Program-made: the position numbers and the translations under genes | Assembly (NCBI GenBank): GCA_021821945.1 | Contig: JAJZTF010000001.1 | Span: 1-64,000 of the forward strand | Length of the DNA stretch: 64,000 bases | DNA from: Pseudomonadota bacterium | GTDB lineage: Bacteria > Pseudomonadota > Gammaproteobacteria > Burkholderiales > Gallionellaceae | Direction: 5' to 3' | Notes under the pieces: generated by a model | The model's input: only the letters and a program-made list of their open reading frames with translations | What the model was told of the DNA's origin: nothing | Database searches by the model: none | In this document: positions 1-10,966 of the stretch, piece by piece | Numbering within the stretch: the first letter of the stretch is position 1 | Layout: every line of letters starts with the position of its first letter

Positions 1-651
1 CGTCACTAAGTGTTTTGCTTCTGCCTTCTTCGCTGCGGGCTTGGCTGCTACCTTCTTCGCTGCGGGCTTGGCTGCTACCTTCTTCGCCGCGGGCTTGGCT
101 GCTACCTTCTTCGCCGCGGGCTTGGCTGCTGCCTTCTTCGCCGCGGGCTTGGCTGCCACCTTCTTCGCTGCGGGCTTGGCTGCTACCTTCTTCGCTGCGG
201 GCTTGGCTGCTACCTTCTTCGCTGCGGGCTTGGCTGCTACCTTCTTCGCTGCGGGCTTCGCTGCTGCCTTCGCGGGCTTCGCTGCTGCCTTCTTCGCTAC
301 AGGCTTGGCTGCTGCCTTCTTGGCTGCGGGCTTGGCTGCTGCCTTCGCGGGCTTGGCTGCCGGTTTTGCTTCTGCCTTCTTCGCTGCGGGCTTGGCTGCT
401 GCCTTCGCGGGCTTGGCTGCCGGTTTTGCTTCTGCCTTCTTCGCTGCGGGCTTGGCCGCTGCTTTCTTTTCTGCGGGTTTTGCTGGGGCAGGTGCAACTG
501 GTTTTGCTGCTTCAGATGCAACCGGTTTTACTGAAACAGGCGTTGTAGGAGGGAAAGGCCATATGCCGGAAACGACAGGTTTTGCTGCAGGTGTTTTATT
601 GATGACGTCGCTACTACTTGCATTTTTAACATCTTTAATTTCTTCTACCAT
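1..651 (-). CDS. Histone H1-like Lys/Ala/Pro-rich repeat protein, partial (3' end outside window)
   Basis: The frame is open from an ATG at 651 to the left edge, giving 217 codons with no stop. The ATG has a GGGAG Shine-Dalgarno about 9 nt upstream. The first ~45 residues are non-repetitive and contain GIWPFPP. The rest is built from Lys-Ala-Pro units such as AAKPAAKKV and AAKPAKAAAKP, the composition of bacterial histone H1-like proteins and of the DNA-binding tails of PhaF-type phasins. The likely role is nucleoid or polyphosphate/PHA-granule association through the basic tail. A phasin domain is not visible in the part present, but it could lie past the edge. Strand and frame are certain because only this frame gives a basic Lys/Ala/Pro protein. 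The other frames give implausible Phe/Leu/Cys-rich products. The specific function is unknown. Confidence 0.75.
   Translation of the reverse strand, partial: MVEEIKDVKNASSSDVINKTPAAKPVVSGIWPFPPTTPVSVKPVASEAAKPVAPAPAKPAEKKAAAKPAAKKAEAKPAAKPAKAAAKPAAKKAEAKPAAKPAKAAAKPAAKKAAAKPVAKKAAAKPAKAAAKPAAKKVAAKPAAKKVAAKPAAKKVAAKPAAKKVAAKPAAKKAAAKPAAKKVAAKPAAKKVAAKPAAKKVAAKPAAKKAEAKHLVT
22..250 (-). repeat. Tandem 27-bp repeats encoding a 9-residue Lys/Ala/Pro unit
   Basis: About eight near-identical 27-bp units read PAAKKVAAK on the minus strand. They differ by a few synonymous T/C changes. The unit is a multiple of three, so copy-number change keeps the reading frame. Confidence 0.85.
326..445 (-). repeat. 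Perfect tandem duplication of a 60-bp unit
   Basis: Positions 326-385 and 386-445 are identical 60-bp blocks inside the histone-like gene, each encoding 20 residues. Perfect identity suggests recent in-frame expansion. Confidence 0.9.
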
Positions 652-808
652 GATCGCAATCTCCCAGATGACTAAATCAAAAAAGAACCCACAGGCGCCT
701 CATAGTATTGTGCTAACACATCACAGTCAACAAATACAAACTGTTTGATGAAATTTTGTTGTCAAAAAACAACACATGAAGAGAAAAAAATTTTTTCGGG
801 ATCCGTAA

Positions 809-1921
809 TCACTCCTGATGCCGGCGCAACTCCACGCGCTTGAGATACGCTTCACGCGCGATCCGCACGTCTTCGATGAAGTAAGGCAACTCCTTCAGCA
901 GCAAGGCCTGCGCACCATCGACGAGCGCTTTTGAAGGCTCCGGATGAAAGTCGACCAGCACCATGTTCGCACCCGCCATTACCCCTTGCGCTGTCACATG
1001 CAACATGTCCATGATCCCATCGGAAGACGCCATTCTCGAGCCGACCGAATGGGACGGATCGACGCACACCGGCATGCGCGTCAACCGCTTCACGACAGGG
1101 ACATGCGCGAAATCCACAAAATTGCGATGCGGGTCCCCCATGTTGGTCTTCATGCCCCGCAGACAGAAAACCACATTGCGATTGCCTTCGGACGCAAGAT
1201 ACTCGGCGGCATTGAGCGATTCGTCGAGCGTGATGCCGAAACCGCGCTTCAGCAAAACAGGCATCCTGGTCTGCCTTCCCACGATCTTCAACAGCTCGAA
1301 ATTCTGCGTGTTGCGCGTCCCTATCTGCAGCATCACGCCCGTCGGCTCTCCCGTCATGTGCAAAGCCTCGACGATTTCCTCCATGTGCGATTCATGGGTG
1401 ATCTCCATCGCAATGACCCTGATGCCGTATTTTCCGGCGAGCTCGAACACATAGGGCAGGCAACTCCTGCCGTGCCCCTGGAAGGCATAGGGGCTGGTGC
1501 GCGGCTTGTATGCGCCCATGCGCGTGCATGTCTGGCCGTTTTCCTTCAGCGCGCGCATCATCCTTTCGACATGCTCCCGATTGTCCACCGCACAAAGGCC
1601 TGCAAAAACATGCAGCGTATCCTGCCCGAAGCGCACGCCGTTGTATTCGAAATGCGTCGGGCGCTGATCGTCCTTGTGGCGACCCAGGATGCGATATTCC
1701 TGGGAGACGCGCACCACCCGCTCGACGCAAGGCAGGCTCTGCATGTCGGCGATGTCGAGCGCCTTGGTATCGCCGATCAGGTAGATCTCCCGGAGCGACT
1801 GCTCGCTGCCCTTCTCCACATGCACTCTGGCCTGTATGCCGGGCATGGCCGCAAGATGCGACAACAGCTGCCGGTATTCCTGAGATTCTTCGCCCGTATC
1901 CGGATTCAGTATCAGTATCAT
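809..1921 (-). CDS. aroF: 3-deoxy-7-phosphoheptulonate (DAHP) synthase, AroF/KdsA-like, divergent active site
   Basis: 370 aa. Condenses phosphoenolpyruvate with erythrose 4-phosphate, the first step of the shikimate pathway. Residues 1-75 resemble the N-terminal ferredoxin-like/ACT-type regulatory domain and residues 85-350 the TIM barrel. The hallmark KPRTSPYAFQG is at 139-149, LLKRG at about 223-227, DPSH at 288-291 and a HPEP motif near 326. The start at 1921 has a GGGAGGCGG Shine-Dalgarno; an in-frame ATG at 1996 is upstream but unsupported. Oddities against the usual family pattern: GPCSVE reads GLCAVD, ERG reads LRG, and the usual metal-binding Glu before the HP motif is Asp. The predicted metal ligands Cys110 and His291 remain. 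It follows the HAD gene in the same direction with 20 bp between them. The family is clear; the exact substrate is less certain. Confidence 0.82.
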   Translation of the reverse strand: MILILNPDTGEESQEYRQLLSHLAAMPGIQARVHVEKGSEQSLREIYLIGDTKALDIADMQSLPCVERVVRVSQEYRILGRHKDDQRPTHFEYNGVRFGQDTLHVFAGLCAVDNREHVERMMRALKENGQTCTRMGAYKPRTSPYAFQGHGRSCLPYVFELAGKYGIRVIAMEITHESHMEEIVEALHMTGEPTGVMLQIGTRNTQNFELLKIVGRQTRMPVLLKRGFGITLDESLNAAEYLASEGNRNVVFCLRGMKTNMGDPHRNFVDFAHVPVVKRLTRMPVCVDPSHSVGSRMASSDGIMDMLHVTAQGVMAGANMVLVDFHPEPSKALVDGAQALLLKELPYFIEDVRIAREAYLKRVELRRHQE

Positions 1922-1941
1922 GCCGCCTCCCTTGATTTCCG

Positions 1942-3464
<1,523 letters not shown>

Positions 3465-3518
3465 TCAGAAAATTTAGCGCGGATTCTACACCAGAAGGGA
3501 CGGCTCCGCGGCAGGAGA

Positions 3519-6500
3519 CTAGCCGTAAACCACCTTCACGTTCCCGGGTTGCAATTCGGAACGCAGGTCCCGGAGCAGCTCGTCGCTGAGCGTCACCTGC
3601 CATGTCTCCCCCAGTCTCAGCTGGCAGGAAGCCACGGCGCTGCTGTAGTTTATCAGCACGGGGCATGCGCCTTCGCGCCAGGGCTTCAGTATCTCCGCGA
3701 GCCTCGCAATGCGCACGCTGCCGTCGCAATGCAATTCGAGATGCCTTGCATGATGCGAGCGCGCTCCTGAAAAGTCATAAAGCTCCTCCCCGTTCACCCG
3801 CATGTTTCCGGAATACTCGTCGAGGCTCGCCTTGCCGCGCACCACGAGCAGCTCGTCTTCCCTGACCCACTGCCTGCTTTTCTCGTATTCCTCGTTGAAC
3901 ACCGTGAGCTCGACCTGGGCGCTGCCGTCATCCAGCGTGATCACCGCCATGCGTCCGCGCCTCGTCTGCTGCAGCCTGATGCCCGAGACTATGCCGGCCA
4001 GAAGCACCTGGACGCCACGCTTTGCGCCATATCCCGATGCCTTGCCTGCAAGGGAGGGGGTGAGCTCGCCCAGCCTCACCTTGACGAAATTCGCAAGCTC
4101 CTTTTCATACTCCTGATAGGGATGGCCTCCAAGATACATGCCCAGGCTTGCCTTCTCGTTTGCCAGCTGCTCCCTTAATGACCAGCGCTCAGCATGCGCG
4201 CTGTTCCGGACAGGCTCGGCATCGCCAAACAGGCTGTCCTGATTCGCCGATCTCGCCTGCTGATCCGCGGCAGCCAAAGCCGCATCGACGCTTGCCATCA
4301 GCCCCGCCCGGTTGTCATCGACGGAATCGAAGGCACCCGCCCTGATCAATGCCTCTATCGTCCGGCGGTTCACGAGGCGCTTGTCGACGCGTTGGCAGAA
4401 ATCGAAAAGATCCCTGAATGGCCGCTCCGCCCGCGCCTTCGCGATACCCTCTATCGCGGCCCTGCCGGTTCCCTTGATCGCACCCAGGCCATAGCGTATG
4501 GTCTTTTCATCGACGCGGGAAAACGCATAGCCGGAGCTGTTCACATCCGGCAAAAGGATGGCGAGGCCCTGCTGCAGCGCATCCGCATAGAAGGCCCTGA
4601 CCTTGTCCGTGTTGTCCATTTCCGAGGTGAGCGTGGCCGCCATGAAAGCCGCAGGATAATGACACTTGAGATAGGCGGTCTGGTAGGCGACCAGCGAATA
4701 CGCTGCGGCATGGGACTTGTTGAATCCGTAGCCCGCGAACTTCTCCATCGTGTCGAAGATCTCGTTGGCCCTGGCCTCGTCGATATTGTTCCTGGCCGCA
4801 CCTTCCACGAAGATGCCGCGCTGCTCGGCCATCTCGTCGGCCTTCTTCTTTCCCATCGCCCGGCGCAGCATGTCCGCCCCGCCCAGACTGTAGCCTGCGA
4901 TCACCTGGGCTGCCTGCATCACCTGTTCCTGGTACACCATGATGCCATAGGTGTTGCCGACCACCTTCTCGAGCAAAGGATGGGGAAGCACCACCTTCTC
5001 CCGTCCATGCTTGCGGTTGATGTAGTCCGGAATGAAATCCATCGGCCCCGGACGGTACAGCGCATTCAGCGCGATCAGGTCTTCGAGGCAGTCGGGTTTC
5101 GCCTTCACCAGCGTATCCTTCATGCCGCGCGATTCGAACTGGAAAACGGCGGTGGTGTTTGCGGTCTTGAATATCCTGTCGTAGGTCTCCCTGTCGTTCA
5201 GCGGGATGTTCTCGATATTGAATGATTCCGCCCCCGGCATTCCCGACCCTTTTATGTAGCGGATCGCCCAGTCTATGATGGTCAGCGTGCGCAGGCCCAG
5301 GAAGTCGAACTTCACAAGCCCTATGGCCTCGACGTCGTCCTTGTCGAACTGGCTTACCACGCTGCCGCCGTTTTCAGAACAGTAAACGGGACAGAAGTCG
5401 CTCAGCTTCCCCGGCGCGATCACCACACCTCCGGCATGCATGCCGATGTTGCGCGTCAGATCCTCGAGCCTGATCGCGAGCTCGAGCAGCTCCGGAACCC
5501 CTTCCTCGCTCTCCGCGATCGCGTTGATCTCGGGCTCCAGCTCGCGCGCCTTGGTGAGGGAGACGGGCTTCACGCCCTCCAGCGGGATCGCCTTAGAAAG
5601 CCTGTCGCAAAGACCATATGGAAACTCCATCACGCGACCCACGTCGCGGATCACCGCCTTCGAGGCCATCGTGCCGAAGGTCGCTATCTGGGATACGCAA
5701 TCCGCGCCATATTTTTTCTTGACGTATTCGATCACGAGTTCCCGACCGTCCTGGCAGAAGTCCACGTCGAAGTCCGGCATGGATATCCGTTCCGGATTCA
5801 AAAACCGCTCGAAAAGCAGCTCGTAGCGCAGCGGATCGAGATCCGTGATCAGAAGGCAATAGGCAACGAGGGATCCCGCACCCGAACCGCGCCCGGGTCC
5901 CACCGGTATGCCGTTCGGGAACTCCTTCGAGCGATAGGCCTTGGCCCAGCGGATGAAATCCGCGACGATCAGGAAGTAGCCAGGGAAGCCCATCTTCACG
6001 ATGGTCTGTATCTCGAAGATCAGGCGCTCCCGGTATCTCGGAAACTGCACGCTGCGCTCGGCCTCGTCGGGATAGAGCAGCGCCATGCGCTGCTCCAGCC
6101 CGCGCTCCGATTCCAAAAGCAGATATTCGTCCAGGCTCTCGCCGTTGGGTGTCGGAAAGTCCGGCAGACGCGGCTTTCCAAGCACCAGTTCGAGATTGCA
6201 GCGTTTGGCGATCTCCACGCTGTTTTGCAGCGCCTCCGGCATGTCCGCGAACAGTTCGCCCATCTCGGCCTGCGTCCTGAAATACTGCCCTTCCCTGAAA
6301 TTCCGCTCGCGGCGCCTGTCGTTGATCACGTAACCGCCGGCGATGCATACCCTCGCCTCGTGCGCCATGAAATCGTCCGGCCTCAGAAACTGCACGGGAT
6401 GGGTCGCAACGACAGGCAGGCCGAGCTCGGACGCCAGCGGAAGAACGGCCTGAATGTAGGGAGCCTCTTCGGCGAATCCGGCACGCTGCACTTCGATGTA

Positions 6501-7001
6501 AAAGCGCCTGTCGAAGAGATCCGCCCAATTCCTCGCAAGACTGCGGGCAAGGCTTGCATTGCCCGAAATCAAGGCGCCGCCAATGTCGCCGAGGTGTGCG
6601 CCGGAGAGGGCGATCAGCCCTTCGGTTCCCTCCTCCGAAAACCACTCGACGCAAAGCTCCGGACGGCCATGGCGCTGATTGGTGAGATAGGCGCGGGAGA
6701 GCAGCCTGCAGAGCCGCAGATAACCCGATACGGACTGGCAAAGCAGAAGCAGCCTGTGGGGGCGGTCCCTGTCGGATTCATTCGAGATGAAGACATCCGC
6801 ACCGGCGACCGGCTTTATCCCCTTGCCGCGCGCCTCCCTGTAGAATTTGACCAGGCCCGAAAAATTGCAAAGATCCGTCAGCGCAAGCGCGGGCATCCCG
6901 TCTTTCATGGCCGCGTCTACAGCCTCGCCTATGCGCAGCATCCCGTCCGTGATGGAATACTCGCTGTGCAGGCGGAGATGGACAAAGGCGGGTGACGGCA
7001 T
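3519..7001 (-). CDS. dnaE: DNA polymerase III alpha subunit
   Basis: 1160 aa, the same length as Escherichia coli DnaE. Catalytic core of the replicative polymerase. The N-terminal PHP domain begins FVHLRLHSEYS, matching the E. coli start closely, so ATG 7001 is preferred to the in-frame ATGs at 7040/7043. The palm contains PDFDVDF with the catalytic aspartates, followed by fingers, a helix-hairpin-helix region (YGFNKSHAAAYS), an OB-fold and the C-terminal tau-binding region. A TAAAAT sequence just upstream, overlapping the alternative ATGs, could be the -10 element. The next gene on the right diverges. Confidence 0.96.
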   Translation of the reverse strand: MPSPAFVHLRLHSEYSITDGMLRIGEAVDAAMKDGMPALALTDLCNFSGLVKFYREARGKGIKPVAGADVFISNESDRDRPHRLLLLCQSVSGYLRLCRLLSRAYLTNQRHGRPELCVEWFSEEGTEGLIALSGAHLGDIGGALISGNASLARSLARNWADLFDRRFYIEVQRAGFAEEAPYIQAVLPLASELGLPVVATHPVQFLRPDDFMAHEARVCIAGGYVINDRRRERNFREGQYFRTQAEMGELFADMPEALQNSVEIAKRCNLELVLGKPRLPDFPTPNGESLDEYLLLESERGLEQRMALLYPDEAERSVQFPRYRERLIFEIQTIVKMGFPGYFLIVADFIRWAKAYRSKEFPNGIPVGPGRGSGAGSLVAYCLLITDLDPLRYELLFERFLNPERISMPDFDVDFCQDGRELVIEYVKKKYGADCVSQIATFGTMASKAVIRDVGRVMEFPYGLCDRLSKAIPLEGVKPVSLTKARELEPEINAIAESEEGVPELLELAIRLEDLTRNIGMHAGGVVIAPGKLSDFCPVYCSENGGSVVSQFDKDDVEAIGLVKFDFLGLRTLTIIDWAIRYIKGSGMPGAESFNIENIPLNDRETYDRIFKTANTTAVFQFESRGMKDTLVKAKPDCLEDLIALNALYRPGPMDFIPDYINRKHGREKVVLPHPLLEKVVGNTYGIMVYQEQVMQAAQVIAGYSLGGADMLRRAMGKKKADEMAEQRGIFVEGAARNNIDEARANEIFDTMEKFAGYGFNKSHAAAYSLVAYQTAYLKCHYPAAFMAATLTSEMDNTDKVRAFYADALQQGLAILLPDVNSSGYAFSRVDEKTIRYGLGAIKGTGRAAIEGIAKARAERPFRDLFDFCQRVDKRLVNRRTIEALIRAGAFDSVDDNRAGLMASVDAALAAADQQARSANQDSLFGDAEPVRNSAHAERWSLREQLANEKASLGMYLGGHPYQEYEKELANFVKVRLGELTPSLAGKASGYGAKRGVQVLLAGIVSGIRLQQTRRGRMAVITLDDGSAQVELTVFNEEYEKSRQWVREDELLVVRGKASLDEYSGNMRVNGEELYDFSGARSHHARHLELHCDGSVRIARLAEILKPWREGACPVLINYSSAVASCQLRLGETWQVTLSDELLRDLRSELQPGNVKVVYG

Positions 7002-7065
7002 GACAGGGAGATTATGAAAGTGCAGAGGCAATTTTACCATCATCTGTCCGGCCGGCCAGAGCTGG

Positions 7066-7071
7066 TAGAAT
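7066..7071 (+). promoter_or_regulatory. -10 element (TAGAAT) for the MFS gene
   Basis: TAGAAT preceded by GG overlaps the first in-frame ATG (7070). If this is the -10, transcription starts near 7078 and translation must start at the downstream ATG 7097. Confidence 0.5.
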
Positions 7072-7096
7072 GAAAGCCCACCGAACCTCGAGCGCC

Positions 7097-8323
7097 ATGC
7101 ATCCCATCCTTGACCAGAAAAGAGAACGCCATCTGCTGCTGACGCTCTCCGGCATACAGTTCTCCCACATCCTGGACTTCATGATCATGATGCCGCTGGG
7201 ACCGATACTGATGCGCGAATTCAACATCGGCCCCCACGAGTTCGGCTTCCTGGTCGCCTCGTACAGCTTCAGCGCGGCGCTTTCCGGATTGCTTGCCTCC
7301 ACCTTCGTCGACAAGTTCGAGCGCAAGCGCCTGCTGCTCGCCGTCTTCCTGCTGTTCGGCCTGGCGACGCTGGCCTGCGGGCTTTCGCCCAATTATCCAT
7401 CTCTCTTGATCGCGCGCGGACTGGCAGGCGCATTCGGCGGCATCATGGGCGCGATGGTGCAGACGCTGATAGGCGACCTGATCCCGTTCGAGCGCCGCGC
7501 CACCGCGAGCGGCATCGTTTCCGCAGCGTTCTCGCTGTCCACCGTGGCAGGCGTTCCTCTTTCGCTCTGGCTCGCCAACCATTTCCTGTGGCGTTCGCCC
7601 TTCCTGCTGATCGCCTGCATCACCGCGGCCTTGCTCGCGATCGCGCATCGCACCCTGCCGGATGTCAGGCATCATTTGAGCGCCGAGGAACGCGCCCATC
7701 CCTTTTCGGCGATGTTCGAAGTACTGGGCGATGCCAACCACCTGCGGGCGCTGATGTTCACGATGCTGCTGCTCTTTTCAGGATTCACCGTGATCCCCTA
7801 CATCACCGTCTATGCGGTATCCAATGTCGGCATTGCGCTGAACGACATCCCCTATGTCTATCTCGCAGGCGGGACGGCCACGCTGTTCACCTCGCGCCGC
7901 ATCGGGCGCATCGCGGATGCGAAGGGCAAGATGAAGATATACCGCATGCTGGCATTCGCGGCCATCATCCCGCTCTTTGCCGTCACCCATATCGGCATCG
8001 CTCCGCTGTGGCTTTGGGTTTCCTGCACAACCGCATTCTTCGTTCTGGTCTCGGGACGCATGATCCCTGCGATGGCCATCATCACCTCGGCGGCCGAGCC
8101 CAGGCTGCGCGGCACCTTCATGTCGCTCAACGCGGCGATGCAGCAGCTGGCAAGCGCCCTGGCCGCGATGCTTTCCGGACTCATCACTTCCCAGGGCGCT
8201 TCGGGGCGGCTCATGGGTTATGACAAGGTGGGCTATGTCGCGATTGCGGCCAATCTGCTTGCGATCGCTTTCGTCTCGCGCATCGCGATGCACGACAAGC
8301 GCACTAGCTCTTCTTCTGTATGA
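7097..8323 (+). CDS. MFS transporter (drug/sugar efflux type)
   Basis: 408 aa with about 12 hydrophobic segments, an inner-membrane major facilitator. The first helix carries [15 protein letters not shown], and a basic loop after helix 2 ([11 protein letters not shown]) corresponds to MFS motif A. The family resembles AraJ/YdhP-type exporters, but no substrate can be read from the sequence. ATG 7097 is chosen because a probable -10 element overlaps the earlier ATG at 7070; neither has a strong Shine-Dalgarno. It diverges from dnaE. Its last 20 bp overlap the convergent gloA. Confidence 0.88.
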   Translation: MHPILDQKRERHLLLTLSGIQFSHILDFMIMMPLGPILMREFNIGPHEFGFLVASYSFSAALSGLLASTFVDKFERKRLLLAVFLLFGLATLACGLSPNYPSLLIARGLAGAFGGIMGAMVQTLIGDLIPFERRATASGIVSAAFSLSTVAGVPLSLWLANHFLWRSPFLLIACITAALLAIAHRTLPDVRHHLSAEERAHPFSAMFEVLGDANHLRALMFTMLLLFSGFTVIPYITVYAVSNVGIALNDIPYVYLAGGTATLFTSRRIGRIADAKGKMKIYRMLAFAAIIPLFAVTHIGIAPLWLWVSCTTAFFVLVSGRMIPAMAIITSAAEPRLRGTFMSLNAAMQQLASALAAMLSGLITSQGASGRLMGYDKVGYVAIAANLLAIAFVSRIAMHDKRTSSSSV

Positions 8324-8690
8324 ACTCGATGTAATACCCGTCAGGATCAGCGACAAACGCAAGCACAGTCGTGCCGTGCTGCATGGGGCCTGCCTCCCTG
8401 ATCACCTTGCCCCCTTTTTGCCTTACCATCTCACACGCATGGGCGGCATCATCGACCTCGATCGCGATATGCCCGTAGGCGGTACCCAGCTCGTATCTGT
8501 CGACACCCCAGTTGTAGGTGAGTTCGAGCACGGCGCCTTCCTTCTCGTCCTGGTAGCCCACAAACGCCAGCGTGAATTTCCCCGCAGGATAGTCGTTCCT
8601 TCTCAACAGTTTCATGCCGAGCACATCGACATAAAAAGCGATGGAACGCTCGAGATCCGTCACTCTCAACATGGTATGCAATATGCGCAT
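8304..8690 (-). CDS. gloA: Lactoylglutathione lyase (glyoxalase I)
   Basis: 128 aa. Isomerises the methylglyoxal-glutathione hemithioacetal to S-lactoylglutathione in the cytoplasm. With the start at 8690 the four metal ligands fall at His5, Glu56, His74 and Glu122, the same numbering as the Ni-dependent E. coli enzyme. This decides the start over ATGs at 8693 and 8714. GGAGG lies 4 nt upstream. It converges on the MFS gene with a 20-bp overlap and sits just upstream of an unrelated secreted-protein gene's 3' end. Confidence 0.95.
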   Translation of the reverse strand: MRILHTMLRVTDLERSIAFYVDVLGMKLLRRNDYPAGKFTLAFVGYQDEKEGAVLELTYNWGVDRYELGTAYGHIAIEVDDAAHACEMVRQKGGKVIREAGPMQHGTTVLAFVADPDGYYIEFIQKKS

Positions 8691-8718
8691 CATTCCTCCT
8701 TGAATATCATTCAAACCT

Positions 8719-10440
8719 TCAGTGTGCTTCGGGTGCAGCCACCGCCTGATTCATGCCTTCCAGCGCTTTCCGCTTGTATCTCTCGAGCATCCCGGCACAC
8801 TCGCCGCCCGGATAGCGATAGGACTCGAAATACATTTCCCAGTCGCGCGAGAGCGATGAAAACTCGATGCCGGATATCCAGCCCTTGTCTTCGAATGAAG
8901 CAAGACCCCTCCAGAAATGTTCGTCCGCATCTTCCATGATGAAGTAGGCACCCGGATGACGGATGTTCAGATTTTCCGCATCCTTGTAGATGAAACAGCC
9001 TATCGTCCTGACATTCCTGCCCGCGAGCGTCTCGATCCCGGGATAGCCATCGGTCGGCACGGCAGCAGGCCAGTCCGGCGTATCCTGCGAGAAGGAGAGC
9101 CGGATGTCATGCTTGCCATTGAAGCGCTTCAATGCATCGACGCGATTCTGCTGGGCCGTCAATGCGCTTCTGAAATTCGACAGGGCAGGGCCCACGAGAT
9201 CGCGCCATTCCCGATAGGCGGAACCTACGCCTTCCTGCACATCGCCGATGACGAATCTGGGCGTGGAAGCGCCATAGAGTCTTTCAAGATAAGCCTCCAC
9301 GGCGGGAAACTGGCCAAAGCAACTCTTGACCGTTGCCGGATTGCCGTACCAGTCGCTTCCTCCCTTGGCCTCATCCATGAATGACTTCATCACGATTGCC
9401 ATGTCGATGTTGCTCAACCCGAGCTTCGCCAGCCTGCCCGATGCGATGCCGCATGCCTCGGTCAGCTCATGCCCCTTTGCTCCCGCCAGCGTCAGCAGCA
9501 GGCTGGGGGAGGAATCGTCCAGCACCTGCAGGAAGTCGTATGGGCTTCCCGCCATCTTGTAGTTCAGCACGCTGGAAGTGGAGATGCTGTCGGGGCTCGG
9601 TATGCCGCTCGCATCGGAAGAGGCCGTGTCAAAGACGCTGCTCACGAAATTGAACGTGAACCTGACGGTGAAGAGCATCGTCCTTCCGGTCTGATCGCCG
9701 TTCTGAAGCTGCGAAATCCTCCGGTCCGCGGAATCGGTCAGGCTGCTCTCAGCCCTGTAAACCGGAATCTCGATCGACTTCATGCCGCTGCGCAGCTTGG
9801 GCCAGGTGAGACTCATCCTGGTCTTGCTGTTCACCATTCCCTTCATCAGCGAATTCGTCCTCGACTGCGCCTCGGAAAGCACGGGGTTGTCCACCGTGGT
9901 GGCGACACCGCCTATCGCGGCGGCAGATCCCCCCGTTGCCACAATCGCCGCAGCGCCAAGCAGGAATTTGGCCGACCCGATGAAATCATGCTTGGAATCG
10001 GTCGCGCTTTTGACATTCAGGACCAGGGACAATTCGCCGGGATTGAATGCGGAGTAGGTGCCAAGCAGGGCAAGCGGCACGACATTCATGGGCAGCGTGC
10101 TCAGCGTTGCGCATTGCGATCCATTGTCGCGTCCGTCGAAGGTCGCGATCGGAATTTCCTTGCCGTCGAGTTTCCCCTTGAACCCCTTGGTCTCGACTTC
10201 CAGCACGAGCTGCGTATTCTCCCCGCCCCAGAAGCCGTGGTTTGAAAGCGGAACACAGCTGCTTGCCGGTATCACTTCGGTCGTGACGGTGACATACCCG
10301 TCGTGGCCATGGCCGTCGCGCAGCCACTTCGGCGCCTCCCCGGTCACATAGTCGGGGTGGTTCGTCGGAAAGAAAAACGTGGTCGCCATGCCGGACAAGG
10401 GCAGGGACAGGATCAGCAGCAATGCGGCTTTCATCTTCAT
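8719..10440 (-). CDS. Exported protein of unknown function
   Basis: 573 aa, not recognised. It begins [19 protein letters not shown], a convincing Sec signal peptide cleaved after Ala, so it is periplasmic or surface-located. A glycine/alanine-rich hydrophobic stretch lies around residues 157-182. A His-rich segment (GHGHDG) occurs near residue 44. Scattered Cys residues could form disulfides. No transmembrane barrel signature or enzyme motif is visible. The -10-like TAGAAT at 10447-10452 ends 6 nt before ATG 10440, suggesting a leaderless transcript; an in-frame ATG at 10446 would lie between the -10 and the start site. It is divergent from the next gene. Confidence 0.8.
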   Translation of the reverse strand: MKMKAALLLILSLPLSGMATTFFFPTNHPDYVTGEAPKWLRDGHGHDGYVTVTTEVIPASSCVPLSNHGFWGGENTQLVLEVETKGFKGKLDGKEIPIATFDGRDNGSQCATLSTLPMNVVPLALLGTYSAFNPGELSLVLNVKSATDSKHDFIGSAKFLLGAAAIVATGGSAAAIGGVATTVDNPVLSEAQSRTNSLMKGMVNSKTRMSLTWPKLRSGMKSIEIPVYRAESSLTDSADRRISQLQNGDQTGRTMLFTVRFTFNFVSSVFDTASSDASGIPSPDSISTSSVLNYKMAGSPYDFLQVLDDSSPSLLLTLAGAKGHELTEACGIASGRLAKLGLSNIDMAIVMKSFMDEAKGGSDWYGNPATVKSCFGQFPAVEAYLERLYGASTPRFVIGDVQEGVGSAYREWRDLVGPALSNFRSALTAQQNRVDALKRFNGKHDIRLSFSQDTPDWPAAVPTDGYPGIETLAGRNVRTIGCFIYKDAENLNIRHPGAYFIMEDADEHFWRGLASFEDKGWISGIEFSSLSRDWEMYFESYRYPGGECAGMLERYKRKALEGMNQAVAAPEAH

Positions 10441-10446
10441 GCGCAT

Positions 10447-10452
10447 ATTCTA
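10447..10452 (-). promoter_or_regulatory. -10 element (TAGAAT) of the exported-protein gene
   Basis: TGTAGAAT on the minus strand, with the ATG at 10440 exactly where transcription would be expected to begin. Inferred from sequence only. Confidence 0.45.
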
Positions 10453-10505
10453 CAGGCTGGGCGCGATCGCATGCATTTCTGTGAGCACCCGCAAGCCCCA
10501 TCGCG

Positions 10506-10511
10506 TAGAAT
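10506..10511 (+). promoter_or_regulatory. -10 element (TAGAAT) for the DUF695-like gene
   Basis: GCGTAGAATG lies 27 bp before the ATG, which also has a GGGGA Shine-Dalgarno. Confidence 0.45.
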
Positions 10512-10538
10512 GAGCGGATTGCAAACCTGGGGAACACA

Positions 10539-10964
10539 ATGGCCTGGCAACTTTTTGACACGACCCTCATGGGGGAAACCTTCCAGATCCTGCAGGACGA
10601 CCGCTTTGCGGGCAACCTGCCGGGAGAGGAATTGCCGACTCTCTCATGGTTTGGCATATGGTGCCGGATGGATACCGATGGAAGCTTCTGGAACCATGCC
10701 GAAACCGATGCGCTCGCGCAAATCGAGGAGGATCTGCTGAGGCTGGCATCGGAATTCGGCAACGGGTGGGTGGTGTATGTGCGGCGCGCGATATCGGCCG
10801 GAAAGTACGAATATTACTTCTACTCGGGCGGGGATGCCCGCCTTCGGGATGCATTGAAGCCATTGCAGGACCTGCATCCCGGCTACCGCATCGAACATGA
10901 CAGCCAGCCCGACCCGGAATGGTCCCTCTACACTACCTGGCTCAAGGAAGCGCCGAACTCGTGA
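10539..10964 (+). CDS. DUF695-like protein
   Basis: 141 aa, soluble, no signal peptide. The C-terminal half (EYYFYSGGDARLRDALKPL, then an Asp/Pro/Glu-Trp segment) resembles DUF695-type proteins, which have no established biochemical role. A GGGGA Shine-Dalgarno lies 6 nt upstream of the ATG. It is transcribed alone and converges on the 50-residue membrane protein gene with a 2-bp gap. The family call is from motif resemblance only. Confidence 0.65.
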   Translation: MAWQLFDTTLMGETFQILQDDRFAGNLPGEELPTLSWFGIWCRMDTDGSFWNHAETDALAQIEEDLLRLASEFGNGWVVYVRRAISAGKYEYYFYSGGDARLRDALKPLQDLHPGYRIEHDSQPDPEWSLYTTWLKEAPNS

Positions 10965-10966
10965 GG

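Noticed and set aside
22-470. CRISPR-like array
   Set aside because: Units are contiguous without spacers and keep a coding frame; these are protein repeats.
10-748. Plus-strand ORFs over the left-end repeats (Phe/Ala/Gly- or Leu/Cys-rich)
   Set aside because: They are antisense readings of the Lys/Ala/Pro repeat gene; low-complexity composition and no ribosome site.
740-808. Terminator between aroF and the histone-like gene
   Set aside because: A 5-6 bp AT-rich stem (GTTGT/ACAAC) without a proper T-run; too weak.
5436-6995. Long plus-strand ORF opposite dnaE
   Set aside because: High-GC antisense shadow of a certain dnaE; no family resemblance. The same applies to 944-1945, 4194-5225, 27511-29328 and, on the minus strand, 29599-30993.
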